DNA of 64,000 bases, taken from Chinchilla lanigera (taxonomy: Eukaryota > Chordata > Mammalia > Rodentia > Chinchillidae). Position 1 is the stretch's first letter; every line of letters starts with the position of its first letter. Where the stretch lies: assembly GCF_000276665.1 (NCBI RefSeq), contig NW_004955473.1, positions 7,466,246 to 7,530,245 of the forward strand. Reading direction: 5' to 3'. This document shows, one piece after another, positions 36,773-48,565 of the stretch. A program made the position numbers and the translations under genes. Below the pieces are notes generated by a model that worked only from the letters and a program-made list of their open reading frames with translations, did no database searches and was not told the origin of the DNA.

Positions 36773-37193
36773 ATCCTGAGGTATAATATGTAAAGTATCA
36801 AGAAAGAAGAAGGTCATAAAAGGATGGTAAAAACAAGATTGCCAAATGATTCAAAGATTTTAAATACAGAATTAACACATTGATCATGTTTCCCATTTGA
36901 TAGTCTGCAGGCTAGCTCTTCCAGTGGCAACCTGAGATCCAGATCTTCATAGACACCAAAATTCAAGATGGTTACAGTAATAACGTTTGTAAACCCTGTA
37001 ACTTTTGGTGGAGTTCTGAACACAACATTACATATTTTAAGCAATAAATACATCTTGAAATTTTGAATTAGAAATCTTGTATGAATGAAAAGATAACTAA
37101 ATGTACAGGCATTAATTTTATCCATGTACTTTTATTCTCCATTTCTCCTAATATGAAATTTTTTCATATCTCCTAAATAAATGTCTAGGCTTA

Positions 37194-37302
37194 GGGGCTA
37201 GGGATTTAGTTCTGTGGCACAGCGCCTGCCTGGCAAGAGCAAGGTTGTGAGTTCGATTCCTGGTACCGGAAAAGAACCAAAAAAACCCCAAAACAAAAAA
37301 TG
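37194..37302 (+). mobile_element. ID SINE, older subfamily
   Basis: ggggctagggatttagttct, gtggcacagcgcc form, B box gagttcgattcc, ggtaccggaaaagaacc and an A/C-rich tail. Duplication aatgtctaggct at 37180-37191 and 37303-37314. The body is close to what the ancestor of the young CGGCAAA group should look like. Confidence 0.95.
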
Positions 37303-37314
37303 AATGTCTAGGCT

Positions 37315-38623
37315 CTTTTCCACCTGTATGCCTGTTCTCATTGTATGGACCCATAAAATGATTACATTTCAACTTTTTTATATGTATCCTATAACTTCAG
37401 TATAAATTGTGAATATTTGATTTTTTCAAGAAATGTTCTTCAAGTTTTGTATATCAAAATTATTTCCTCTTTTTCAATTTCTTGTACAGCATTTAAAATA
37501 TATGCTAAATAATTTCAACCTAGATTGACTATCCATTCTTGACTGCATTTTCCTTCTCAAAGATTGACAGCATCTGAACAATTTTATACATCAAAGTACA
37601 TCTTAATTCATGATTCATACATATAGAATTACTTCATTTTACTATATATAAAATTTAACATTAAGGTAAATTCAGCAAGAGTGCAAAATTCATTTAGTAT
37701 ATTTGAAAAAGGTAACTTTTTTTATTTTTGTCATTCTCAATGTTGACATGTATGTCTTTACCCACATGCTAGAAATAATGCTCATTTAATTATGAAAAAA
37801 GGAAAATTATAACACTAGGTTGCTTATGCCTCACTTGATAAGCATACATGTTCTCTAAATAAAATTTATTTGGTCAACCTGGCAAATGTTGAAATTTATT
37901 TTGCTGGAAACTGAATGCATTATTTATTGCTAAAATTTTTTGGACTGGATGGCCTTGCTTAAATTGTTATGGTAGTACACAAAATTTGCTGAAGTGAGAA
38001 TTTCAAAAGCTGAATAGACATGGGAAATAATTACCATTTCTTGACATTTTCCTTTCAATAGAAACTCATTAAATCATTTTTCATTATTATTGGTAAACAC
38101 ATCTGTGGTTTCTAAATTTACATTATTCAGAGTTCAAAAGAAGTCAGAAAAATACAAATACATGAGCATTAAACCATTTCAGGGACGGGAATGTAGAAGA
38201 ATACTCTTTAGATTTTCCTGACCTTCAACTTCACCATGTAGCTCCTTGAATTCATAAGTTTTGAAGGTCATCCTGGGCCATATGGTCACTGTGCTCTATT
38301 AGTTTACCAGAGCCTGAGCTAAGCAGGAAGCAGGTGAAATAGATAAGGCCGGCATGGTTTCCTAAAAGGAATATGGTGTAACACCTTCATTCCTTTATTA
38401 GTTATATAAACATTCCATACTGCTGAGTGCAAACCACCTTCCAAAGTCTTTTGAACTTTATGTGCCCTTTTGCCTGCTTCTTCTCCAGTCTTGATTTTAT
38501 TTCTCATATCTATTACCCAAGTAATAAAATACAAAGGGCCATGATTCCTTTGATTTTCCTTTATCAACCATAAAGCCAGATGCGCATGTGTGTGTGTGAC
38601 AGAGAGAACAACTTTATTGCCCA
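37315..38623. other. AT-rich interval, unassigned
   Basis: No gene and no confident repeat. A short (TG)n lies at about 38585-38600. Open frames on the minus strand here lack homology. Confidence 0.45.
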
Positions 38624-40817
38624 TGTTATATTAGTGTGGCATTTAATACAAACATGTCAACTTCATCAGATTAATAAATGCCTAGCAGAATAGTGAAGCA
38701 CAGGCTTGTGTGTAGGTGTCACGTGGGAATAGTTTTTGGTACTGTATATGCACTGCTCTCTGCTGCTTTACCCCTCCTTTGCTCCCTGATCATCATGATC
38801 CCACTAAGAAGCTTTTCTCTGCCACATCCTTTACCCATAATGTTTCTACACTGGAGCCAGCTGACTATAGACTTAATCTCCCCAAGACATAAGTTAAACT
38901 AAATCTTTTCTCCTTTAACTTGTGAAAGCTATTATGTCTCAGGGATGTGAAAACTGATTAATAAAAAAAAATTATATTGGAAAAGTGGGTTCATTCTCTA
39001 GCTGTATAGAACATGATGTCTTAGAAGTCTTTGGATATAGTTTACAAAAAGATTTTGGTAAATTTGGGGATACTGGATGGAAAACAACTAGAGTCTTTTG
39101 AGTAGAATTTGATTTATGATTCTGGTCAGAGCTGAGAAACATAATTATAATGGGATTGTGGAAACTAAAGCCTAGGCTAAGGAGGTGTCAGATGGGAAAA
39201 GGATTGCATTAGTAGTTGAATTAGAGGTACTGTGTGCTATACTCTATATACTCTATCGAAAAGAATCTGTCTTTCTTTTGTCCAGATCCAAAGATTTTTT
39301 AAGAGACTGAGATTAAGATCATGGGATAAGCTTGTGGAAGAAATTTCAAAAGGGTCCAATATTCAGTTAGTGTCCTGGATATGATTGGCTTCTTCTAGAC
39401 AGAATCATTCTGAAAATTACAGGCAAATGATAGAGCAGAAAAATTTGAAACACTTAGATTTTGGCCCAGAAGAAATCCTGTGTAAACTTTGGAGGCAAGG
39501 GGGATATGGCTATTAAAGACAATGTCTTTTAAAAGCAACCAAGTACAATGTCTTGAGAATATTTGAAGAATGAACTAGACCATCCACTTCAGACTCAAGG
39601 GTTCAAAAGAGGAAAAGTTTTATTTGCAAAAAGAGTCCCTGGGACCACTACTCCCTCCTTTAGACCTCCTGAGAAATTTTTTTCCCAGGTTTCATTTCAT
39701 CATGGTCAGCCATTCAGTAACTCAGAGGCATCTATAACCATGGAACAAGGGGCCCTTGCTACTGGATCCATTAACAGTAGATATTGTCATTGTCTATGTG
39801 ATGGTGGTTCTAATAGCTCAGAATGCAAAAGTTTGGGGTTCAGGGAGGCTTCCACACAGCCTTCAAAGATGTCTGCATATCTAGAAAAGGATCCATCTAA
39901 GAGGGTAAAAACAAAGCTGTGGAAATGACAGAAGTCCAGTGGATATGTCTGGAATTTGAACATGCCTGGAATGTGGAATGAAGGCCAAGAAAAGTTGTAG
40001 ATTGTGAGTGGAGCCAACCCAAAAGAGTAACCACGTAAGTAGCAATCAGCTAAGCCATAGGGTTTGGCTCACCTATACCCTTTAAAAATCACATTTTGCT
40101 ACTCTGTGCCCTGAATGCCAGATATGGAGATATAGGACTTAATGTTTTTTATATTATGTTTTGGTCTTGCCCTGGTGGAATAATTTTCTAGACTTCATTT
40201 TTCTCTTTTTGGTTGGAAATGTATACTCTTTGCCATTATACCTTGAAATTATATATGTTTTTGATTTTTACAGAATCTCATGGACAGGAGTTTGCCTTGA
40301 GTCTCAAAGGAGGAATTGACTTAGACTTCTGAAAATAATAGAACTATTGAGGCACTGGAGACATGATTGTTTCTGGCTGTACAAGTGGTAATGTTATAGT
40401 ACACATTATGACTTTACTATGGTTTTTATTTAGAGATTAGTGTAATTCAATTATATGTATTTATGTGTTAATTTGGTGCTATTTCAATTATTACTGGTAA
40501 CTATATTGGATTAAAAAAACTATGATATTAGTAAAGAACACCCCATGGCATTTTGGCACAGGTCACTGTTACATAATCTTGCATAATATATATGTAATTT
40601 CTTCCTGTTCCTGTCTGGTGCTGTTCGCTTTCTGTTTCTAGCTGACACGAACTATGCAAAACTGTTCCACCATGCCTGACTACCATAGTATTCTTGACTT
40701 TGTAACAACTGACTATGGATGGAATCCTTCCAAAGCATAAACTAAATTAAACCTTTCTTCTTTTAATTTGTATGCATTGGGTGTTTTGTCTCAGTGATAA
40801 GAAAGCTGAGTAATATA
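38624..40817 (+). mobile_element. MaLR provirus remnant with two LTRs
   Basis: A 5' LTR (38624 to about 38964) starts tgttatatta and has the typical gccacatcctttacccataatg, tagacttaatctccccaag, cttttctcctttaac and gatgtgaaaactgattaata end. A 3' LTR (start unclear, about 40430-40540, to 40817) repeats the layout: gctgacacgaactatgc, gactatggatggaatccttcc, ttaaacctttcttcttttaa, gataagaaagctgagtaata. The 1.5 kb between (e.g. 39160-40330) matches the non-coding MaLR internal sequence as I know it, including 'ttcaaaagaggaaaagtttt' and 'ccacacagccttcaaagatg'. The frame at 39563-39928 is part of this internal region, not a host gene. Such elements lack retroviral coding capacity. Confidence 0.78.
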
Positions 40818-40869
40818 GTTAGGCAAAAGAATAGTTTCAAATCATGTTTTATGTATAATCTTGAAAAAT

Positions 40870-41060
40870 CTATGAATAATCTACTGCAATAATCTCTATT
40901 TTACAAATGAGGTTACATGGCTTACCTGAAGCTACATAAATAATAATGGACAGAGTCACATTTTCTGTCTCATAGTACACAATGGTTTGCAGATTGAAAA
41001 AACCTACATCCACTCCTTACTAATTCCAAACTAATGTTCTTAACCATTGTGCTAGGAATA
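40870..41060 (-). mobile_element. MIR SINE relic
   Basis: Antisense MIR order: ctattttacaaatgaggtta, catggcttacctgaagctac (core region), then ctaatgttcttaaccattgt. Old and diverged, as expected for MIR. Confidence 0.7.
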
Positions 41061-41172
41061 TTGTTCTGAGTAATTTGCTTATTTACCAGTCTATCATCTA
41101 GGCTTTTCAGCAGGTAAGTGATAATAATATGAAGTGTAGTAGGCTTGTGGGAAACCACTGGCTACTTTTATT

Positions 41173-41259
41173 ATTATTTTTTTTCTGGTACAGGGAATTG
41201 AACTCATGACCTCACACTTGCCAGACAGGCGCTGTGCCACTGAGCTAAATCCCCAGCCC
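41173..41259 (-). mobile_element. ID SINE, older subfamily
   Basis: Antisense; tctggtacagggaattgaac, acaggcgctgtgccactgag (GTGGCACAGCGCC form), CAGCCCC. Duplication ctacttttatt at 41162-41172 and 41260-41270. The tail is short. Confidence 0.95.
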
Positions 41260-41308
41260 CTACTTTTATTCTTGTTAAGAATCCTGGATCATCAAGATTT
41301 TAAATTCC

Positions 41309-41418
41309 AGAGGCTGGGGATTTAGATCAGCAGCAAAGCGCCTGCCTGGCAAGCGCAAGGTCGAGAGTTAGGTTCCCGGTACCGGAGAAAAACCAAAAAG
41401 AAAAAAAAAAAAAAAAAA
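41309..41418 (+). mobile_element. ID-type SINE, three-A subfamily
   Basis: Lacks two of the first G (agaggctggggattta); tagatcagcagcaaagcgcc, then aggtcgagagttaggttccc, so both boxes carry changes, then GGAGAAAAACC and an A tail. Duplication agattttaaa before (about 41294-41303) and after (about 41419). It lies 50 bp from the previous ID in the opposite orientation. Confidence 0.94.
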
Positions 41419-41734
41419 GATTTTAAACTCTGGATATCAATTTTACAAAATCCAGATCCTTGTTTTCACTTTAGTTCTTACTCAGTCAACACAAGGTAAA
41501 GAAATAAGGAGATATCTGAGTCTATATGTCCAGTATTCGCTATGGTACCCTATGCACACTAAACATTTAGAGTCATATTTTCCTTGTAAACTGTTTCCCT
41601 ATAAACTATTGATTCATGATTCATAAGTAAATTCTGCCTGGGAGTTATAATGATGGATTGGCTATGCGATGGCGAAAATAATAGTATTTTTCTATCTATC
41701 TCTTTGTTGAAAGTCTTTCCTTTTTTAGTAATAA

Positions 41735-41880
41735 AAACAATACTTATTAAGCGCCATATCATCTACCACATAAGACAGTTGCATTTATTATCTCCTTAAT
41801 TTATATAACTATTTCAAATATCATGTTTTCTTTTTTACTTTGCAGCTGAAAAAATAAAGGTTAAAAGAATAAAAATAAAT
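41735..41880 (-). mobile_element. Possible MIR relic
   Basis: acttattaagcgccatatca followed 80 nt later by ttactttgcagctgaaaaaa resembles the antisense MIR core and flank. Weak. Confidence 0.4.
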
Positions 41881-41984
41881 TGTAAATGTAACTAATATAA
41901 GTAAGGCTTATATTTCTTCAAAAAGTCAGGAAAAATAAACTCTAGTATGACATTTTTTATGGCCAGAAAGAAGAATAAACCCTA

Positions 41985-42062
41985 AGCTCGAATTTGCAGT
42001 CTTCTTTCTTCAGCCTCCGAGAGAGCTGGGATAACTAAGATACAACATTACACCCAGCCAGT
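41985..42062 (-). mobile_element. B1-type SINE relic, antisense
   Basis: cagcctccgagagagctggg, ataactaagatacaacatta and cacccagccagtatg follow the antisense left half of 7SL-derived SINEs. Confidence 0.7.
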
Positions 42063-42474
42063 ATGACAATTCTTACCATAAATTTTGTTGTAATATGGTA
42101 TTGCTTAAAATAATCAGTAGTGACTATAAGATTTAAAATACTTAGTAAAGATAAAATAAAAAATAATATATTTTATAATACAAGATACCACATTAAAATG
42201 ATAATCAAGAAATATTTTAATAATACTAGAATATTTAGTGGTGACATCAACAATATGACAAAAATCCTCAAACACTGAATTAAGCACCTACTTCTACAAT
42301 TTTGTAGACATGCAATACATTTTCATTAATGGCCACTGGCATTATCACAAGTACAAAATAATTTGGCAGTGATTGCCTGTAAAGAAATACAGACATATAA
42401 AGTTCCTGACAAATAATTTAAAATAAATGTTTTAAATTATGTCAGTAACTGCAAGAGAATACAGAGAAAGAATT
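42063..42474. other. AT-rich interval, unassigned
   Basis: No recognisable feature. Confidence 0.45.
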
Positions 42475-42574
42475 GTTTTTTTTGTTTGTTTGTTTTTTCT
42501 TGTGCTGGGAATTGAACTCAGGGTCTTGCACTTGCTAGGCTGGCACTGTGCTGCTGAGCTATATCCTGGGCCCC
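42475..42574 (-). mobile_element. ID SINE, older, diverged
   Basis: Antisense; tgtgctgggaattgaactca, cttgctaggctggcactgtg, ctgctgagctatatcctggg. Duplication agaaagaatt(g/a)tt at 42465-42477 and 42575-42587, one mismatch. The tail has become a (GTTT)n stretch. Confidence 0.9.
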
Positions 42575-42589
42575 AGAAAGAATTATTGA

Positions 42590-44015
42590 AATAAAGAAAA
42601 AAGACAAAATGTTGAAATGTGGGAAAAATGATCCAATTGATTAGTTTAATCAGAAAATGTAAATCATATGTGTGTAATATGATTTAAATTTTGTGCATGT
42701 AAAAATTAAACAAATTTTTCTTCAACTTAAAAATACAATAAAAAAATGAAAATTTCACACTCATGAACAACAGTAATTGCAAGGATTCAAGAGAAAACAA
42801 TGATAATACTATAGAAAAATTAAAAAGCTGATGAATTTATAAGAGAGTATAAAATTTAAACGAGAATTTTTATAGGAATTCAAGAGGTAGGAGAAAGTTA
42901 AAAGATCTAAATAAAAAAACTTCAAAGATCGAAATATAAAAACAGAAATACATAACCTGCTGGAAAATAAAGAAGGTAAAACTCTTGAAGTTATTTGTGT
43001 AGGTAATGAGTTTCTGAACGGAACCCCAACTGAACAAGAAGCAACTTCAAGAATGGACAAATAGGATTATATCAAATTAAAAATATTCTTTGCGGGAAAA
43101 GAAACCAACAGAGTGAAGAGAAAGTCAATAGAATGGGAAAAAAATTTTGCCATCTACCCATCAGACATATAAATTTTTGAAATACATAAATAACCCAAAA
43201 AGTAGATCCAAAAAAAAAGATTTAATCATATAGAAGAAATGGAAATTAATAGACACTTTTCAGAAGGAATACAAATGGATGTTAAATATATGAAAATATT
43301 AAACATCTCTACTGGAGAAATGCAAATCAAAATAATACAGATTTATTTTATACCAGAAAAAATGACAATCATCATGAAATAAAATAATAACAAATACCAA
43401 CAGTTCTCCAGGAAAAAAATGACCCCTTCTACATAGCTTGTATAGTATGACCTCTGTGGAAATTCTTGTGAGATTCTTCAGAAAACTAACAATGGAAATT
43501 TGAATTGCCCAACTATTGTTCTACTAGGTATCTTCAGGAAATATATAAAATACCATATTACATTGATGTATACTAAATTATATTTATAACAACTCAATTC
43601 TTAATAACTAAATCTTGGTAGCAGCCTACATGTTTCCCAATAGACAAATGGATATAGAAATATTGTATTTATACACAATGGAGCACTAATCTCCTATAAA
43701 GAAGAATAAATCTGAGTCATTTGTAGGAAAATGGATACAACTTTAGTTCATAATATTAAGCAAAATAAATGAGACATAATCTTAAATATTGTATAGTTTT
43801 TTTATATGAGTAACTCAAACTATAAAGAAAATAAAGAGCAAAATAAAACTATATATGTGGAGGTATATCTTCGTAAATGGGAAGGAAACAGTGTTGGGAG
43901 GAGTGAGAGAGAAAGGTGTAATGAACATAAAAATAATCAGGATTTGTTATGTACATGTATAAACTAGTCAGAATTTGTTTTATACCACAAAGTTGCACTA
44001 ATTAAAAAGGCTCAA
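42590..44015 (+). mobile_element. Old L1 ORF2 3' half and 3'UTR, sense
   Basis: Collinear with L1: aagcaacttcaagaatggac at 43040, ggaaattaatagacactttt at 43240, gagaaatgcaaatcaaaata at 43315, gacaaatggatatagaaata at 43643, ttatacacaatggagcacta at 43670, and a 3'UTR-like end at about 44010. Many indels and no surviving frame. Confidence 0.75.
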
Positions 44016-44024
44016 GGAAAGAAT

Positions 44025-44612
44025 ACTGACAGAAGAAACTGCTTTATTTTTCAGGTTAATAATATCCCTTAGTCATTGCAGGCTGATCAGGTCTGCAATC
44101 TCCTGAATGACTGTACACTGAAGGCTAAATAAAAACAGGTAAATAGAATGATTTCAGGGTTCCAGAGGATCAGAGCCCTCTTTCAGAATTTGAGATTCTC
44201 TTAGGGCTAAGACCAAGAACTTCTCTGGGTGGCCTGTATTTGTTTGGTTATCAGAAGAAGGGAGGAGAGTACTCAAGAAGGGGGGAATCACTCAAGGACT
44301 TCTCCAAGTAAGGTGTTAAGTTAATCCACCCAGGAGTGAGATGCCTGAGGCTATAGTCTTTATCTACTTGAGATTAGGTGCAGGTGTCCTTGGCTGTGAT
44401 CTTGTGTTATTCTTTGAGGCTTTCTGGATTCATCACTACTATAGGTTTATGCAGGGATTAGTGACTTACAGAGGTTCACTTACTAAGAGTCAGCCATTTC
44501 CAGACAAAGAGCCTATGCCCTGGATAGATTCACAATTGAACATGAAAAGTCAATTGGCTAATTTAAGCCCTGTTCAGGTCAGCTTCATAGTGGTCTCCAT
44601 CATTTAATGAAC
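44025..44612 (-). mobile_element. Possible LTR, unclassified
   Basis: About 590 bp of moderate-G+C sequence between L1 and unassigned DNA. Read on the minus strand it would begin tgatggagaccactatgaag and end with a polyadenylation-like aaataaagcagtt. No TSD was found and the family is not recognised. The 88-codon plus-strand frame inside (44341-44607) is not convincing as a gene. Confidence 0.35.
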
Positions 44613-45100
44613 AAAGACATTTCCAGATCCGTAAAACTCAGTGAGTTCATCAGTACCAGACCTGTCTAAAAGAAAGTACAAAATTCTTCAGAGTGATAAA
44701 ATGATCATAATTAGTAACGTGAAAGTATCAAAATGAACAGAATTCATTAGTGAATTTCAAATTTAATATACTCTAATATATAATGATAGTATACAGAAAC
44801 ACTGATATCAATAGGTTAATGTGACAAAACAAAACTTTTAAAAGAATCCTTTCTACAATAATTTGAAAAACAATATATATGATCTTTAATTTCAATACAT
44901 CAATTTAACTTGATTCAGATTGACCTAGAAGATCACTTAAACTCTGAACATGTCTGTGGATTATTGACACATAGACCACAAACTGAAGACAGATGATCCA
45001 CCTGTGAGATGGATATCACCAGGCAATAGGCTTGTAGCCAGGACACAATAAGTAGGTACAGAAGTAGTATGACTGTGGTTTTCTCTGGGGAAACCCTTTT
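44613..45100. other. Unassigned
   Basis: AT-rich then mixed sequence; nothing recognised. Confidence 0.45.
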
Positions 45101-45105
45101 CTCCA

Positions 45106-45267
45106 TGAGCGTGGTGGCACACGCCTGTAATCCCAGCACTCAGGAGGCTGAAGTAGGAGGATTATTGTGAGTTTGAGGCCAACCTGGGCTACAAAGTGAG
45201 CTCAAAGTCAGCCTGAACTGCATAGCGAGACCCTGTCTAAAAAAAACAAAAAAAAAAAAAAAGAAAG

Positions 45268-45298
<31 letters not shown>

Positions 45299-45307
45299 GA
45301 AAAGAAA
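45106..45307 (+). mobile_element. B1-type SINE with (AAAGA)n tail
   Basis: gagcgtggtggcacacgcct, gtaatcccagcactcaggag (Pol III A-box region), agtttgaggccaacctgggc (B box), then ctacaaagtgagctcaaagt and gcatagcgagaccctgtcta. The second 'cagcctgaactgcatag' motif shows the internal duplication of rodent B1. The tail extends as (AAAAG)n to 45307. This is the best preserved B1 here. An imperfect TSD around gaaa(a)c.ct.ttctc is possible. Confidence 0.92.
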
Positions 45308-45600
45308 ACTCTCTTCTCATCTTCAGTTCCTCAATGCTCCAAGTGTAGTCTCTTTTGCCTTGATATTTACAACATAGACTTGCACAGGATTTTACACCCA
45401 GCTCTGGGTCTCGAATCTTTACCTGTAATTTCTGGTCCTGCTGTGTAAAGATGGCAATCTTTGCATTCTTTCACCTTCAGACTGGCAGATGGCCATTGGG
45501 TATCTTCTGCTTCCAATCCTTTAAATTTACTTAGAAAATCATTTGAATAATCATGCATATATATTTTATATTAAATCTGTTCCTTTAGTAAAACCTAAAG
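45308..45600. other. Unassigned
   Basis: No gene or confident repeat. The minus-strand 63-codon frame has no recognised similarity. Confidence 0.4.
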
Positions 45601-48385
45601 AATACAATATAAGAATGCATATTGCTGCATCAAAAATTCAAAATCTGAATTGTATTAAATAAAAAGATAAAACACTTTTAAAATAAAGTCATATTTTTAT
45701 CATTATCAAATAATGTGTTTCAATGATGAGTTGTATTTGTATACATCTTAATAATGGTAAAGCAACATCCTATAGTAAATTAAAAAAATAAGGAATCAAA
45801 TAATATCACTCAATAAAATCATATAATAACAGGAGAGGTAGCAAAACAAGAAGATCGGAACAAAAGATATATTGAACAAAACAACAGTATTAAGTAATTA
45901 CTCTCAATAATTGTCTTGAATGTAAATAAATGAAAACCTCCAGTCAAAAGACAGACAGAGGATAGAGGTTTCACCAAGTCATGGAGTGTGTGCACAGCAT
46001 GTGTACCTTCTTGAGTCCAATCACTAGTTTCAAAAAATAAGAAAATATAAAAGAAAGCTAGTGACTGAATGAATAAGGAAAACTCTACCCAAACCTATGA
46101 TCACATAAAGAGATTGGCTTCATCTGTAAGGGCACACACAGACTGCAAGTGAGAAGGAAAAACATATAATAAAAATGTAAATCATGCTAAGTTAGATGCA
46201 GTCATAAATATTTTAGATAAAAAAGATTTTATATCATATTACTAACTTCAGAAAATAACTAAGCACATTCATGTCATGCTGTAAAAGTAAATGGGAGAAT
46301 ATGAAAGTGTCAAAATTTATATCAAATACTAGACAAATTAGATAAAATTAATTATTCCTCAAAACCCACAAGCTATGATTTCACTCAGGAAGAAATAAAG
46401 CATTGGAAAAGAATAAATGAATAAATTCATAATAAATCAGAGATTCAAAAATAAAAGTTTTAACAAAAATAAGACTAGGATCAGATACTTTCACCCATGA
46501 ATTCTTATAAAATATCAAATAGAGAATTAGTATCAATCTTTCTTAAGGTCTTCTAAAAATAAAACAGAAAAGAGCACTTTCTAATTCATTCTACAAGTTT
46601 AATACTAACTTGAAAACAAGAGCATAAAATATCTCTCAGCATCCTTTATGAATATGGGCATAAATATGCTCAACACAAATCAACAAACCAAATTCAGCAT
46701 ATTGAAAGAATGAATTTTTTCCCAGAAAAAAATCATATTTAATATGTGAAAATAGGCCAGTATAATGTATTTTGTTGTTTTAAACTTTTTATTTAGTTTT
46801 CTTTTTGACTTTTACTAATGTACATGTTTGCAGTACATTAAGATTACATTAATTGCAGGGAATTCATTGCATCACAACTTAATTCCTTTTAATTCTTTCC
46901 TTCTACCCTCCTTTTCTTTTTCCATCATTGGATTCATTTATTTATGTTATATGAGCTTACAAAAGCACCTCATAAATTAATAGAATGAAGAAATGTTTTC
47001 AAAATATAATCTTAATTGATGGAAAGAAAGCACTTCATACAATCCAATATTTTCTTATGTTGAAAACACTAAATATGAAAAATAGTATTTTCAACCTGAT
47101 ATATATTATATCTGAATATGGGTATCTAAGATCATAGCCAATGGTGAGGTACTGAATGTTGCCCTACTGAACTTGCAAACAAAATAAGGATGTCCTCTTA
47201 GCATTTGTCATCAGCATTATGCCGAATGTTGTAGTTAGAGTTATCAGTCAGTTGTATGTTAGGAAACCCATTAAAAAACTAGTAGAGAGCAGGTTTTTCA
47301 CACTGAAAAGTGTTGAAAGAAATTTAAAATGATCTAGTAAAAGGAAGTATTCCATGTTCACTGATTGAAAGGAAAGAGTGAAATTTCAATACGTCCTAGA
47401 AAAAGGTAATCTCTATCAAACTTCCAATGCCTTTTTAGAAAACATAGATGATCTGATCCTAAAATTTAAATAGAAATTCATGAAGCATTCAATAGCCAAA
47501 ACAATCTTGAAGGGACAAAGTTGATGAATCATGTACGATGGTTTTGAAATTACAAAGCTAGAGTAATCCAAACAATGTAATGCTGACATAGCGATGAACT
47601 CACAAATCAAAAAATGATATATAATGGAGAGTTCACAGAGAAATTTATATATGTTTCCTTAATTGATATTAAAATATTGGCATGGTGATTTAATTAGAAA
47701 AGTGTTAAAAACTGATGTCACAACGATTAAACAGTCACTAGTAAAGAATGAATGTGAATAATTACCTCACATAATACAAAAAGAAATAACATAAAATTGG
47801 TCAAAAAAGTCAATATGAAATCAAACTATGACACTTTTAAATTAAAACGTAGGACTCAATCATTTCCTTGGATTTGTTAATAGACAATGAAGAAATCAAA
47901 AACAAAAGCAATAAAAAGAAAGTACTTAAGTTAGGCTTCATAAAAATCAAAAAGTTGTCTGTTCCGATGGACATTATCAGTATATTCCAGATAATGTAAA
48001 GAAAGCATTTAAAATTGTATGACTATTGTTAAAAGACAAAATTATCACAAATGCTGTCATGGTTTTTTGAAACAGGAAAACTTCTAAGTTATTGATGGAG
48101 TTGTAAACTGGCAAACTCATTAATGAAATTGGTATAGAGAGTTCTCAAAAAATTAAAAACTGGAAAAAACTACTATAGGATCTTGCAATCCATGGACAGT
48201 GGAAATATAACCAAAGAAAAGAAAATGAATATGTTCAATGGATAGCTATATTCCCCTCTTCACTACAGCACTATTCATAACGTCAAAGATATGGAAACAA
48301 CCCTTGTCCATCAATTGTTGAATATAAAATGAAAATGTGATATGTATATATACAAAATGAAGTTTATACAGTCGTGAAAATGATG
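45600..48385 (+). mobile_element. Old L1 ORF2, sense, interrupted
   Basis: Plus-strand L1 pattern: agacagacagaggatagagg (endonuclease to RT linker) at 45950, ctcaggaagaaataaagcat at 46385, acccatgaattcttataaaa at 46493, atcaacaaaccaaattcagc at 46680, then after an antisense insert tggaaagaaagcacttcata at 47021, gccaatggtgaggtactgaa at 47138, and catagcgatgaactcacaaa at 47587. It corresponds to ORF2 from the linker through RT. Decayed. Confidence 0.75.
46762..46975 (-). mobile_element. Antisense L1 3' end inserted in sense L1
   Basis: ttttgttgttttaaactttt at the tail side, then gtacattaagattacattaa, gggaattcattgcatcacaa and a C/T-rich block ctttccttctaccctccttt. The same motif order occurs at 15590-15720 and 59715-59830, so this is a shared L1 3'UTR end. 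It separates collinear halves of the RT region of the host L1. Confidence 0.6.
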
Positions 48386-48387
48386 GA

Positions 48388-48565
48388 CCTCCCTATTGGA
48401 CAGTAGTGTTGGTGAACAGAGTGAGTCTATCCCCGATGCTTCCTACCTTCCCTCTGGGACAGCGAGGCCTGTGAGCAGAGTAAGAGTCCATGATCTGCAC
48501 TTCCTCCACTGTCTCAGGGATGGTGGAGTCTCTGAGAAGAGTGGAAAGACACATGTCTTTGTTGA
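48388..48565 (+). repeat. Three ~60-bp tandem units
   Basis: Units start near 48388, 48447 and 48507. Each has a ctc.ct.tgg.gacag-type opening, then (g/t)tg.tgag.agagt.agagtc, and ends near cttcctac/cttcctcca. G+C is clearly higher than the neighbours. It lies between a sense L1 and another G+C-rich segment. It could be the monomer array of an L1 5'UTR or of an LTR, but I do not recognise it. Confidence 0.6.

Noticed and set aside
39563..39928. 121-codon plus-strand open frame
   Set aside because: It lies in the non-coding interior of a MaLR element between its two LTRs, so it is not a host gene.
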